Source of the DNA: Candidatus Iainarchaeum sp.
Lineage (GTDB): Archaea > Iainarchaeota > Iainarchaeia > Iainarchaeales > JAGVWC01
NCBI GenBank assembly: GCA_018304465.1
Contig: JAGVWC010000008.1
Location: forward strand, 64,001-108,095
Direction: 5' to 3'
DNA: 44,095 nt
The notes beneath the pieces are model-generated. The model made no database searches, had not been told where the DNA came from, and was given only the letters and a program-made list of their open reading frames with translations. The position numbers were made by a program, and so were the translations under genes. Below, one piece after another: positions 32,835 through 41,200 of the stretch (position 1 is its first letter; each line of letters begins with the position of its first letter).

Positions 32835-33191
32835 ATGGATATGAATCGCGCGCGAATTTCCCTTCGAAATCTCATCAGATTGAAAAAGCCGCATCCGGTC
32901 CCGCGCCCCGTCAGTGGTTTTTCAAACCCCGAACGCATGCAAGAACGACTGGTTCATCAAATCACGCGCCTGCCCGGACGATTCCACCCGAATTACAAAA
33001 ACGGGATCGAAGGATTGACCGCCACGGTTTCGCAACAAATACGCCTGGCCATCACCGCGCCCCGCATCGGTTTTCGAATCGGACTGCTTGAAACCGCAAC
33101 GGGTCTACGCGAAGTTCGGTTAGAATTAGAACGCGGAAAACCCTGCCGACTAACAATCCAACATGTGCAAGAACAACGAAAAGTCGGATAA
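32835..33191 (+). CDS. Basic protein of unknown function
   Basis: 118 residues from ATG 32835; ATG 32841 is equally possible (GAAGGAAAG lies just upstream). It is rich in Arg and has no membrane segment. The N terminus (MNRARISLRNLIRLKK) is basic and helical. The second half is a beta-rich domain (RLAITAPRIGFRIGLLETAT; LREVRLELERGKPCRLTI). It may bind nucleic acid. It begins 8 nt after the previous gene. Confidence 0.55.
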   Translation: MDMNRARISLRNLIRLKKPHPVPRPVSGFSNPERMQERLVHQITRLPGRFHPNYKNGIEGLTATVSQQIRLAITAPRIGFRIGLLETATGLREVRLELERGKPCRLTIQHVQEQRKVG

Positions 33192-33222
33192 ACAACCGGG
33201 AAAAAAACTAGTTTTCTCGGGT

Positions 33223-33348
33223 CAACCGATCGAACTCTTTGAGATTGGTCATCGCGCTTTCAAGCAAAATCCGACGTCGAAGGCTTTTTTCCTTTTCCAG
33301 CCGACGCGACAAATCCAACAAAATTTGGTCCAATTCAATATAGGTCAT
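33223..33348 (-). CDS. Candidate 41-residue helical protein
   Basis: A 41-codon frame on the minus strand, MTYIELDQILLDLSRRLEKEK then SLRRRILLESAM, which would form one amphipathic charged helix. ATG 33348 is preceded by GGTGA at 7-nt spacing, the same site used by known genes here. It occupies the otherwise empty gap between two convergent units. No promoter is clear. It is supported only by the site and the helix pattern. Confidence 0.35.
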
Positions 33349-33397
33349 ACTTTTTCACCAATCATCCAAGTACAAGGAAATACCACAATTCGATTTT

Positions 33398-33808
33398 TTA
33401 AGGTTTGTTTAAGACGGTTTGCGCTCCGATCAAAACATTAAAATCGATTTTTTTGGCGATCGCGTCCTTGTACGAAATCGCGAATCCCCGGCCGGTTTCA
33501 TGAAACGCCTCTGGCAAGAGAAAAAACCATCCTTGCCGCGGATACTTCCAGGCAAACAACGCGGTACAACCCGCTTTTTTGGCCCACAACAACAAATCGT
33601 CAAACTGAATCCGGTCAATGGACAAATTGTTCTTGGCCCATGCCTTGGCTTCGACCGCAAACGCTTTTCCGTTGCGCAACACCACCAAATCCGGAGAAGT
33701 TAACGCGTTCGTTCCGCTTCCTGCGGCTCGCACCACCGCAAAACCTTGGTCATAAAACAGGCCGATTAGCTCGCGCTCGGCAGCCGAGCCTTTATTATAA
33801 TGCGACAA
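33398..33808 (-). CDS. hjc: Holliday junction resolvase Hjc
   Basis: 136 residues. The start KGSAAERELIGLFYDQGFAVVRAAGSG gives the Glu and the GSG of Hjc; SPDLVVLRNG supplies Asp and AFAVEAKAW the Glu-x-Lys of the PD-(D/E)xK site. Hjc cuts four-way junctions symmetrically at the end of recombination. The start is a TTG at 33808 (no ATG fits), with GGTG 7 nt upstream and a TATA box about 18 nt upstream, so the message is almost leaderless. It belongs functionally with Rad50, HerA and NurA in this window. Confidence 0.95.
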   Translation of the reverse strand: MSHYNKGSAAERELIGLFYDQGFAVVRAAGSGTNALTSPDLVVLRNGKAFAVEAKAWAKNNLSIDRIQFDDLLLWAKKAGCTALFAWKYPRQGWFFLLPEAFHETGRGFAISYKDAIAKKIDFNVLIGAQTVLNKP

Positions 33809-33825
33809 GAAAACACCAATTGGGC

Positions 33826-33838
33826 GTTATATACTAAC
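33826..33838. promoter_or_regulatory. Near-palindromic TATA box upstream of hjc
   Basis: GTTATATACTAAC (on the minus strand GTTAGTATATAAC) lies 18 nt before the TTG of hjc. It is followed on the plus strand by a hairpin, AAGACCGA (33840-33847) with TCGGTCTT (33865-33872), and a T run. Confidence 0.45.
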
Positions 33839-33839
33839 G

Positions 33840-33875
33840 AAGACCGAGTACTTAAGGATGACGATCGGTCTTTTT
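33840..33875 (+). terminator. Hairpin with T run in the hjc/DUF167 intergenic region
   Basis: An 8-bp perfect stem (AAGACCGA/TCGGTCTT) with a 17-nt loop is followed by TTT. It lies in a 250-bp gap with no gene. It could end a short plus-strand transcript started at the near-palindromic TATA box. Confidence 0.3.
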
Positions 33876-33993
33876 GAAAAAGGCCGGCGAAAAGAAAAAA
33901 TCAAAAAAAGGGTTTTAAGCCTAAATCAACCATAAAAACGGCGATTATGACAAACCAAGGCAAAACCGGCCAGTTAATATTCCTTGCTGTTTT

Positions 33994-34003
33994 ACATTAT
34001 ATA
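33994..34003 (+). promoter_or_regulatory. TATA box of the DUF167 gene
   Basis: ACATTATATA lies 57 nt before the GTG start at 34061, predicting a leader of about 30 nt that contains the hairpin at 34039-34060. Confidence 0.45.
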
Positions 34004-34038
34004 GGAAAATCAGAGTTTAAACAGGCGAATGCCTCTTG

Positions 34039-34060
34039 AAAAAACCCTACGAGGTTTTTT
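34039..34060 (+). promoter_or_regulatory. Leader hairpin directly before the GTG start
   Basis: AAAAAACC, loop CTACGA, GGTTTTTT: a perfect 8-bp stem that ends at the base before GTG 34061. The only ribosome-binding-like element (GAGG, 34051-34054) lies across the loop and 3' arm, so folding could limit translation. Confidence 0.4.
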
Positions 34061-34282
34061 GTGAAAGAAATTGTGCTTAATGCCAAGGTCATTCCGAATG
34101 CAAAACAATTTTGCATCATGGAAGACCCCCTCACACACGAAATCAAAATCAAAACAAAAAATCCGGCCCAAAAAGACAAGGCCAATCAAGAAATTGTCCA
34201 AGAATTGAAAAAAAAATACAAAACCAACGTAACAATTCTGACCGGACACAAAAGCAACCGAAAAAAAATAAAAATCGGTTGA
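34061..34282 (+). CDS. DUF167 (YggU-like) protein
   Basis: 73 residues starting at GTG 34061. KVIPNAKQFCIMED, IKIKTKNPAQKDKANQEIVQEL and VTILTGHKSNRKKIKI match the DUF167/YggU fold, a small alpha-beta protein found in bacteria, archaea and eukaryotes with no agreed function. It is shorter than the family average (about 90-100) but covers the whole core. It precedes dnaG by 76 nt with its own promoter. Confidence 0.85.
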   Translation: MKEIVLNAKVIPNAKQFCIMEDPLTHEIKIKTKNPAQKDKANQEIVQELKKKYKTNVTILTGHKSNRKKIKIG

Positions 34283-34358
34283 AAAAACGTGTGAACCAAC
34301 TCTGATTCTCCACTGACAGGGAAACCCCTGAATCAACAACAAATGGAGTGAAAACAAA

Positions 34359-35825
34359 ATGGCCAAGACCTACTTAAGTTCAGCCAAATATCGCATTGTC
34401 GCAAAATTCGAAATATCCGGCATCGTGGACAAACACGACGTCGTCGGAGCCGTCTTCGGACAATCCGAAGGATTACTCGGCGCCAGTATGGATCTCAAAG
34501 AATTACAGCAATCCGGAAAAATCGGCCGCATTGAAATCGAACCGGTGATCATCAACGGAAAAACCACCGGAGCGCTCATTGTTCCATCCAGCATCGATTC
34601 GGTTCAAACCTCGATGCTTGCCGCCGCCATTGAAAGCGTCGACAAAGTCGGCCCATACGACGCCAAGTTCGAAACCGAACGCATCGAAGACACACGCGCC
34701 GAAAAACGCGAAAAAATCACGGATCGCGCCAAAGAACTGCTCGCCAAATTCATGCAGGAACAAACCCCTGACATCGCGGAATTACGCGAAGACATCAGCG
34801 CGGGAGTCCGAACCGCCCAGATGATCGAGTACGGAGCGGACAAATTACCCGCCGGACCCGACGTGGACAAAAGCGAAGAAGTCATTTTGGTGGAAGGACG
34901 CGCAGACGTCATCAACCTGCTCAAAAACGGAATCACCAACGTGATCGCCATGGACGGCGCCAAAGTACCCAACACGGTACTCGAACTCGCCAAAATCAAA
35001 AAAATCGTGGCATTCGTTGACGGAGACCGCGGCGGAGAACTCAACGCGCGAAACCTCAAAGAAATCGCGAACATTCACGCGGTCGTACGCGCACCCGACG
35101 GCAAAGAAGTCGAAGAACTCACCAAAAAAGAAATCCTTCAATGCCTCAAAAAAGAAAGCGACGTCGAACGCGCATTCGGAAACCCCCGAACCGGCGAATC
35201 ACGCTACGGCGACCGAGCCCCTCGAGGAGACCGGCTGCCAAAACGCGGACCGCGCACAATGCGCGACGGACCCAGCGGTCCACGCGACCGACGCGGCAGC
35301 GGAAGATTCAACGACCGCGGACCACGCGACGGATTTAGAAACGGAGGATTTCGAAACGACCGGGGAGGACGCTTTGGCGACCGAAACCAATTCAACCGCC
35401 CGCAACGACCCGCCGGATTCAATTCTTTCGAACCCGGATTCGAACAACCCATGCCGATGACCGAATCGCAAACCAACGTACCCCAAACCATGCCGCGATT
35501 CACGTCACTGCAAACGGTTCATACCAGTGCGACCCAAAACACCGCAGAACGCGACAAATTCCGGCCGATTTTATCCGAAATCAAAGGAACGTTGTCCGCC
35601 AAACTGCTTGACGACAACCACCAAGTCGTGGAACAAAGCACGATCAAGGAACTCTTGATAAAACTCAAAAAATCCAAGAACGTTTCCGCCATCGTGTTTG
35701 ATGGAATCATCACCAAACGACTTGTTGAAGCCGCAAGCAAACAAGGCGTCAAAACCGTGGTTGGAATCAAACTCGGAAAAGTCGAAGATGCCAAAGGCAT
35801 GAACCTGATTGAAATCAAAGAATAA
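34359..35825 (+). CDS. dnaG: Archaeal DnaG (Toprim protein, primase/exosome-linked) with RG-rich linker
   Basis: 488 residues. Archaeal DnaG core: N-terminal YRIVAKFEISGIVDKHDVVGAV, then a Toprim domain with Glu179 in ILVEGRADVINLL and Asp221/Asp223 in FVDGDRGG, and the conserved C-terminal region (FRPILSEIKGTLSAKLLD; VSAIVFDGIITKRLVEAA). Archaeal DnaG is known mostly as a subunit of the RNA exosome that aids poly(A)-rich RNA binding; primase activity has also been reported. Between the two regions, residues about 272-357 form an Arg/Gly/Asp-rich stretch with many RG repeats, which is longer than I would expect. ATG 34359 follows GGAGTG. Two strong hairpins lie after the stop. Confidence 0.93.
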   Translation: MAKTYLSSAKYRIVAKFEISGIVDKHDVVGAVFGQSEGLLGASMDLKELQQSGKIGRIEIEPVIINGKTTGALIVPSSIDSVQTSMLAAAIESVDKVGPYDAKFETERIEDTRAEKREKITDRAKELLAKFMQEQTPDIAELREDISAGVRTAQMIEYGADKLPAGPDVDKSEEVILVEGRADVINLLKNGITNVIAMDGAKVPNTVLELAKIKKIVAFVDGDRGGELNARNLKEIANIHAVVRAPDGKEVEELTKKEILQCLKKESDVERAFGNPRTGESRYGDRAPRGDRLPKRGPRTMRDGPSGPRDRRGSGRFNDRGPRDGFRNGGFRNDRGGRFGDRNQFNRPQRPAGFNSFEPGFEQPMPMTESQTNVPQTMPRFTSLQTVHTSATQNTAERDKFRPILSEIKGTLSAKLLDDNHQVVEQSTIKELLIKLKKSKNVSAIVFDGIITKRLVEAASKQGVKTVVGIKLGKVEDAKGMNLIEIKE

Positions 35826-35831
35826 AACAGT

Positions 35832-35875
35832 CTTTTTGCGTTTTGCAAAAAGCCCGGGGAAACCGTTTTCCCCGG
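35832..35875 (+). terminator. Two tandem hairpins after dnaG
   Basis: Stem 1: CTTTTTGC/GCAAAAAG (8 bp, loop GTTTT). Stem 2: CCGGGGAAA/TTTCCCCGG (9 bp, loop CCGT). They begin 6 nt after the stop codon and lie between convergent genes, so they probably stop or stabilise the dnaG transcript. Confidence 0.55.
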
Positions 35876-35946
35876 CAATTCTTCTTCAGAAAAACGAGTC
35901 ATCCGACTCCAGAAAACAAAAAAAAATAAAAAAAAAGAACCGAAAT

Positions 35947-36348
35947 TCAACGGTGTCTTTTTTTGATGTCCGCCAAATCGCGCACTGATTCTTCAATTGG
36001 AAGCACCATGTGACCGGATTTATAGAAGATGATTCCGATCAACAGAACGATCATCCAAAAAAACACGTTGGCAATCGGACCCAGCAACGCCGCCCAAAAT
36101 TGGGTTGCCGTCAACACCGACTGGCCCGCCCAAATCGAAACACCCGTGGCGCGATACAAGGCTTCTCCGCACACAGCGGCATCCGTTGGTGTACATTGCG
36201 TGAAATTCTGGATCGCGTCCCACGAATCCACCATGAGTGCCACGGCTTTGACAAACATCAAGCCGGCAAACACCAGCAAAAAAACGCCAATCAGTTTCGG
36301 CAAGTGCACTTCACGCCCGCCCAAACGCAATAAAATCAACCGTCTCAA
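35947..36348 (-). CDS. Membrane protein with about three transmembrane helices
   Basis: 133 residues starting at TTG 36348 (GGTGG site 5 nt upstream). Membrane helices: LPKLIGVFLLVFAGLMFVKAV, then SVLTATQFWAALLGPIANVFF, then FWMIVLLIGIIFY. A short outer loop has two cysteines (QCTPTDAAVCGEAL), which may form a disulfide. A basic cytoplasmic tail ends IKKRHR. No family is recognised. A TATA-like TTTTAAATAC lies about 40 nt upstream. It converges with dnaG. Confidence 0.6.
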   Translation of the reverse strand: MRRLILLRLGGREVHLPKLIGVFLLVFAGLMFVKAVALMVDSWDAIQNFTQCTPTDAAVCGEALYRATGVSIWAGQSVLTATQFWAALLGPIANVFFWMIVLLIGIIFYKSGHMVLPIEESVRDLADIKKRHR

Positions 36349-36434
36349 AAAACCACCTTATGTAGTCATACATACAATATTGGAGTATTTAAAAGTTTCT
36401 TCCAAAGAATTGGTAGTCCACTTTGATTTGCCTT

Positions 36435-36506
36435 GGGCCCGTGGTTTAGTGGTATAACGTCGCATTTACACTGCGAAGGCTGCCGGTTCGATTCCGGCCG
36501 GGCCCA
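36435..36506 (+). tRNA. tRNA-Val(UAC)
   Basis: 72 nt, no intron. Acceptor GGGCCCG/CGGGCCC, D stem GTT/AAC, anticodon stem TCGCA/TGCGA with loop TTTACAC giving anticodon TAC, variable AGGCT, T stem GCCGG/CCGGC with loop TTCGATT, discriminator A. CCA is not encoded. The stop codon of the minus-strand gene begins at the very next base. Confidence 0.95.
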
Positions 36507-37169
36507 CTAACTTTGCGGGTGGATTCCCAAATCCCAAAACGCGTTTTTTCCGCGTTTTGGAACAGATCCCGACCAATTCAAATTCGAAACGCGATAGTCC
36601 GAACCCAAAAATCCCTGCAAATTCTGAAACGAAATCCGTTTTAATTTTCGGCCTTCAAACGACGAACCCGTCAATGATTCCAACACGGAATTGATTTCGC
36701 GCTGAATCGCAGCGACTTTCGGATCATGCAACGCCATTCCGCGTACACCCGCGTTGATGGTTGCGTGCGAACCTCGCGCCACCCGAGTCAACGGATTCCA
36801 ACCGCCCGCCAGCTCTTCAATCAACCGATCCCGCTTTCGCGTCAACAATACCAGTGCATCAATCTGTTTTTTAGTTTCCCGATCGCTTGTTTCCCGGCGC
36901 GCCGAACGCCAGTTTCGAATACGCGCACCCACCGAAAACCATTTGGACTTCGACACCACCGGCTTTTCCGAAGAAACCGCTGACGCGGATCGACTACGCG
37001 AAGCCATCGCACGCAACTCTGCATCGGCTTTTTTCGCGGCGCGTCTATGCGCGCGATTCTGACGCGCAAAAGCAATCGAATCCGATACTCGTGACACCAA
37101 TCGCTTGAAACGCCCGGGTACGGCAGGCGTTTTTTGAACCGGTTTTTTCCTTCGAAGCAACAAACCCAT
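36507..37169 (-). CDS. Basic helical protein of unknown function
   Basis: 220 residues from ATG 37169 (MGLLLRRKKPVQKT). The first 110 residues are very rich in Arg, Lys, Ala and Ser (SIAFARQNRAHRRAAKKADA), then a helical section (KKQIDALVLLTRKRDRLIEEL) and a conserved-looking tail (SNLNWSGSVPKRG). No signal peptide. It may bind nucleic acid or be structural. A 10-bp hairpin (CCAAAACGCG/CGCGTTTTGG) lies in its last codons, and the stop abuts tRNA-Val. A TATA-like CTTAAATAG lies about 27 nt upstream. Confidence 0.55.
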   Translation of the reverse strand: MGLLLRRKKPVQKTPAVPGRFKRLVSRVSDSIAFARQNRAHRRAAKKADAELRAMASRSRSASAVSSEKPVVSKSKWFSVGARIRNWRSARRETSDRETKKQIDALVLLTRKRDRLIEELAGGWNPLTRVARGSHATINAGVRGMALHDPKVAAIQREINSVLESLTGSSFEGRKLKRISFQNLQGFLGSDYRVSNLNWSGSVPKRGKNAFWDLGIHPQS

Positions 37170-37261
37170 GTCGATCGTATTTCTTTGGGCTAACCCCCTA
37201 TTTAAGCGTTGTCCTAAAACCAAAAGTAAGTAATAAAAATCCCAAAAAACAAAAATATGAC

Positions 37262-37669
37262 ATGCCCGCAACAAGGACTGCCTTGAATCGAAACCATGTA
37301 CCGCTTGGCCGAAGAATCAAACACGCGACTCGCGTAACCACGCGTGCGGCCAAAAGTTGGTCGCGCTCCAAAGCCGCCGAATACTGGTCCGCGCAAGCCA
37401 TTCGAAGCCAATTAAAAGAATGGAAAAAAACAGGATTGGAATACTCGTTTCATAACGTACGACTGCGGTTTCGGCCATCCGTTTTAGTAAACCCGAAAAA
37501 AAGAGCGGTATTCAAACGAAGAATAAACGAACTGTTGCGGTTACGCGCCATGATCAACCGGTTTGAAGACGCGCGTGCCGGCAAAAATCCCGATCACTGG
37601 CTTTCGGTAGACCACGCGGGCCATCTGGAACGCTTTCGAACCATCGTTCGCGAACTCAACGAACTTTGA
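37262..37669 (+). CDS. Basic protein of unknown function
   Basis: 135 residues, strongly basic (RRIKHATRVTTRAAKSW; KKRAVFKRRINELLRLRAM), mostly helical, with no membrane segment. It starts at ATG 37262, divergent from the neighbour at 37169, and shares its style of basic, helical sequence. Its 3' end overlaps the convergent 72-residue gene by 14 nt. No family is recognised. Confidence 0.5.
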   Translation: MPATRTALNRNHVPLGRRIKHATRVTTRAAKSWSRSKAAEYWSAQAIRSQLKEWKKTGLEYSFHNVRLRFRPSVLVNPKKRAVFKRRINELLRLRAMINRFEDARAGKNPDHWLSVDHAGHLERFRTIVRELNEL

Positions 37670-37874
37670 CTAAGCGTTTTTTCCGAACGGGTTTCTTTTT
37701 TTGACTTTTCGCCAGTTTTTTTGCTTTTTGTTTGCGCAGGGACGCGATGTGTTTTTTCAACCGCTTCACGCGGCTCAAAAACCAGGCGTGCAAATGTTTT
37801 TCGGCGACTTTTGAACGCGATTCCAATTGCTTGACTTCGGCGTTTAATTCCGCCAACGAAAAAGGTTTTTTCAT
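37656..37874 (-). CDS. Small basic coiled-coil protein
   Basis: 72 residues from ATG 37874, preceded by GGTGA at 6-nt spacing. An N-terminal coiled coil (FSLAELNAEVKQLESRSKVAEK) is followed by a long Lys/Arg tail (KSQKKKPVRKKRLVKVR). Such a tail suggests binding to nucleic acid. It overlaps the end of the opposite gene. The function is unknown. Confidence 0.5.
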   Translation of the reverse strand: MKKPFSLAELNAEVKQLESRSKVAEKHLHAWFLSRVKRLKKHIASLRKQKAKKLAKSQKKKPVRKKRLVKVR

Positions 37875-38219
37875 TTTTTTCACCAAGAACAATAACTCAA
37901 AACCGGTATTTTAATGCTTCGGACAAACCGGCTTTGCCTGCAAAGTGGTTCTGCCCACAACGCCCAAAACGTGCCCCTACAGGGAGTGGTCAGAGGATAA
38001 ACAAGAAAAACCCGTGGCTTGCAGGAACCCACCGTATTGTTTTTATGGCGGGGGTAATAATCCGCTTTGGCTATTGGGACCAAAAGTTATTGCTCAGTTG
38101 GTGGGCGTTTTACTGATTATTTATTCGCTTGAAGAAAAGAACATTTATTCGAACGCGATTGTTGCTATTTGCGTTCCAGTCCGCGCCAATCGCAATGTCG
38201 ATTGCTTTTGTAGAGTTTA
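37875..38219. other. Gene-poor stretch with possible RNA structure
   Basis: 345 bases with no convincing gene. From 37931 to 38025 the plus strand has nested pairings: CCTGCAA (37937-37943) with TTGCAGG (38019-38025), and TCTGCCCAC (37950-37958) with GTGGTCAGA (37986-37994, one mismatch). From about 38040 the strand becomes G/T-rich like the gene beside it. Frames that read through here lack start signals. I could not match SRP RNA or RNase P RNA. Confidence 0.3.
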
Positions 38220-41200
38220 TCATCCGCGTCCTGATTTTTTGAACACAAAAAACAACCCGGCTCCCACTACGAAGATGATGAGGATAAAGGGTACGAGGTT
38301 TTCGGGTTTTTTGGCTTCTTCAATTGCGGCTTTGATTTCCGGAGTCACGACTTTTTCCAAGTCAAAAAACTTTGAATTTGAATCAGGCGGATATGTGGGG
38401 TTCGAGTTATTGCTTATCTCGGTCGTGTTCGTAATCAAAGACGGTTTTGGTTGTGGAAAATAACTATTTCCTGAGTCGATGGGTGCGTCGCCTGGATTGA
38501 TTTGGTAGGTGGCCGTGTGAGTGGTTTCGATGTTTCCCGCGGAGTCGGTGCCGTTGTAATCGATTGTCCAGGTTCCGTTTCCGCTGATTGAAACGGCGCT
38601 TGAATAAGTTGTCCATACTCCTGAGTTGATGCGGTACTTGATCGTACTACAGCCTGAAAGCGGGTCGACACAGGTGATTTGAAACTCTGTCGGGTTTTGA
38701 GCGCCATCAACGGGATTGATGGTGGTTGTAGGCGCAGTCTTGTCAATCATCGCGTAATACGCAGTCGGTTCGCCAGTGTTGGAATCATTTCCGGCAACAT
38801 CCGTAGAATAAAATTGGATTGCGGTGTTGGCATCGGTAGAAATCAAGACGTTGGAATCGTACGTTTGCCACGTGCCCCACGTGATGGCCGAACTTGTATC
38901 TGAATCGATGCGATATTTCGTGGTTGAACAGCCTGAGTTTCCGTCTATGCAGGTAAGATGCAGGTTGGCATCGGTGGTTTGCCAGCCTGCGTTTCCATCC
39001 CAAGTTGCTGTTGGTTTATTGGTGTCAAAGGATAGTGTGTTGGTTTGGGTTCCAGCCGCCACATTAATGTCAAGCACAACGGTTTGTGCGGACGAATTAC
39101 ACGAAATTTCGGTGGCGGAATAGTTTCTGTCGATGGATCCGCTTTGATTTTTATAGTTTGCCCAGTTGGCATTCGTGCACGTCAATTCGCCTGTGAAATC
39201 GGTGATTGATTGGAGGTTCACATCAGTCACTAATTCGCTTGCGAATTGCACTGTGACTAAGCCAGTAATGCCCGTATTGGAAGTGGCAGTTACGGGGTTT
39301 GGTGTGTTTGAATCCAATGTCGTTGAAACCGTCAATTTGGCCACGTTGGAATCGCTGTCATGCGTAGCGTATGAAGCATTGTAGTCTGCCCACGCGGTTC
39401 TGGCTTCGGCGAGTGTAACCAATGTTGAATCTGCTCCGATTCTTCCGAAAGGACTGGACGCAGTCGTGTTGTTCACGTCATATGTGTTTTGGTTGACAAG
39501 GTTTCCACCAAGTTCATTTCCATTGTCTGAAAAGCTAAAAATAGATCCAGTTGGACCCACCACTTTTATGCGATTCAGTCGATGAATCGTGTTTTGGTTT
39601 TTCCAGTTTGCTGAATCATCGCTTCCTCCGAGTCCGCTTCCTTTTGCGACCACGTAATTGTTCTGAGCGACACAGGTGGCGCAACCCTTGAACATGATTG
39701 CGGATCCACCCGATGTACGGGTTTCAATTGTGTTTTTTTCAAACAATACATTGAACGAGCCTTTGAAAACGACTCCGTTTTCTTTCGGAGACACGAAATG
39801 ATTGTTTCGGATGATTATTTGGTTTCCGTCGTTTAGGTTGGTTCCGATGACGGCGGCATGTCCAGATGTGGCGGTAGATTCAAAATAAGAGTTTTCAATC
39901 GTTCCCCAAGTCGAGGTTCCTAAAGTGGCTTGAGTTGCTTGGGTCAAGGGAATGTTAAAAGTGTAAACCCCGCCCACAATTCGCACATTTTGTATCAAAA
40001 AATTGGGAGCGCCGTTGAGGTAAATTCCGTATGGTCCCGGTGCCCCTGTTTGGGAAAAATTCGAATCTTTAACGACGAGGTTCCAGAAGTGGTTAGTGGT
40101 TTTGCTTGCAGTAATATTAATTCCGGAAAGCGCAGCCGCTGTGTTGGTGGTTGCATTCAAAAAATTGCATTGTTCGAAATTGATGTCTCGAACATCGTTC
40201 GAACCAGTTGTATTATTCGGGTTGTACCAAAACGGGGCATATCCATACGTATCTCCTTGGTCAAAAGTAACCCGTTTGAACACCAAATTATTAACGTCCA
40301 CATCAACAGCCGAATAGTTTAGTGTGAAAGCCGATCCAGCATTGGTCATGATTCGATCAATAAGAATATCTCCGTTTGACCACGTCGTGGCTGTGGAAGT
40401 GGCTCGTACTCCAACGAAAAAATAATCTATTGCCGTAAGAGTAGGGCTTCCTTTTTGGTTGTTGGTTCTCTGTCCTTTGATATGATTCCATTGATCAGCA
40501 GTTAGATTTGCTTTGTTGATGGGGTGTTCGAAATAATTGTTTTCGTCAGACCCAACTCGAACCACAATTGAATTAGTATCTACGAGTTTGGCGAGTGTGG
40601 CTGCATCTTTGATATAAATGGAAAAACTCATGTTACTGCCAATATTATAATATCTTGAAGTGACTTCTTTGGCTGCGTTCGCGTCTATCGATAAGGTTCC
40701 GGTTTTGGTTAAATTGAGTGATCCAGTCCCCTCGTAAAATGTCGTAGTGTTCACCGTCAAAGTCAAGTCCGCGCTCGAATTGAAATCCGCATTGCTATCC
40801 GCATTGGAAACAACGACTTGTCTTGACGCAAAATTAAGGTCTTCAAAAGTAATATTTCTTGTATGACCTGCTACTCGAATCGGTGTATCGTTAGAACTTG
40901 CACCCCCCACTAATCCCGTAATGAGTCCACTGATACTGGCTTGGTTTTCGTCGTGACGAAAAGTCACCATGTTGGTGTATGATTGAGAAATTTGCAGCAT
41001 TCCAGAATTGTTCTCGATGTACGTTCCGTTTCGCCACCACACAATCACTGTGTCCGTGGCCGCAGGCGTAACCGAACCCGTCAACGCCGCCGAAAAAGTC
41101 GTCCAAGCATCCGTCCAACTCGTTCCGTTTGCAGCACCAGTGGCGGTGGGATCAATGAAACGCTCCGTGACCGCGTTGGCGTTAACAGCCAAGCAAAGCA

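Noticed and set aside
33163..33441. A 92-codon plus-strand frame overlapping the end of hjc
   Set aside because: No start signals, and it overlaps hjc, whose active site is clear.
37875..38219. SRP RNA or RNase P RNA
   Set aside because: The conserved SRP helix 8 and RNase P CR-I/CR-V sequences are not recognisable in either strand.
37945..38463. A 172-codon plus-strand frame in the gene-poor stretch with a hydrophobic segment
   Set aside because: It runs into the well-supported giant secreted gene and has no ribosome binding site; kept only as part of the gene-poor stretch.
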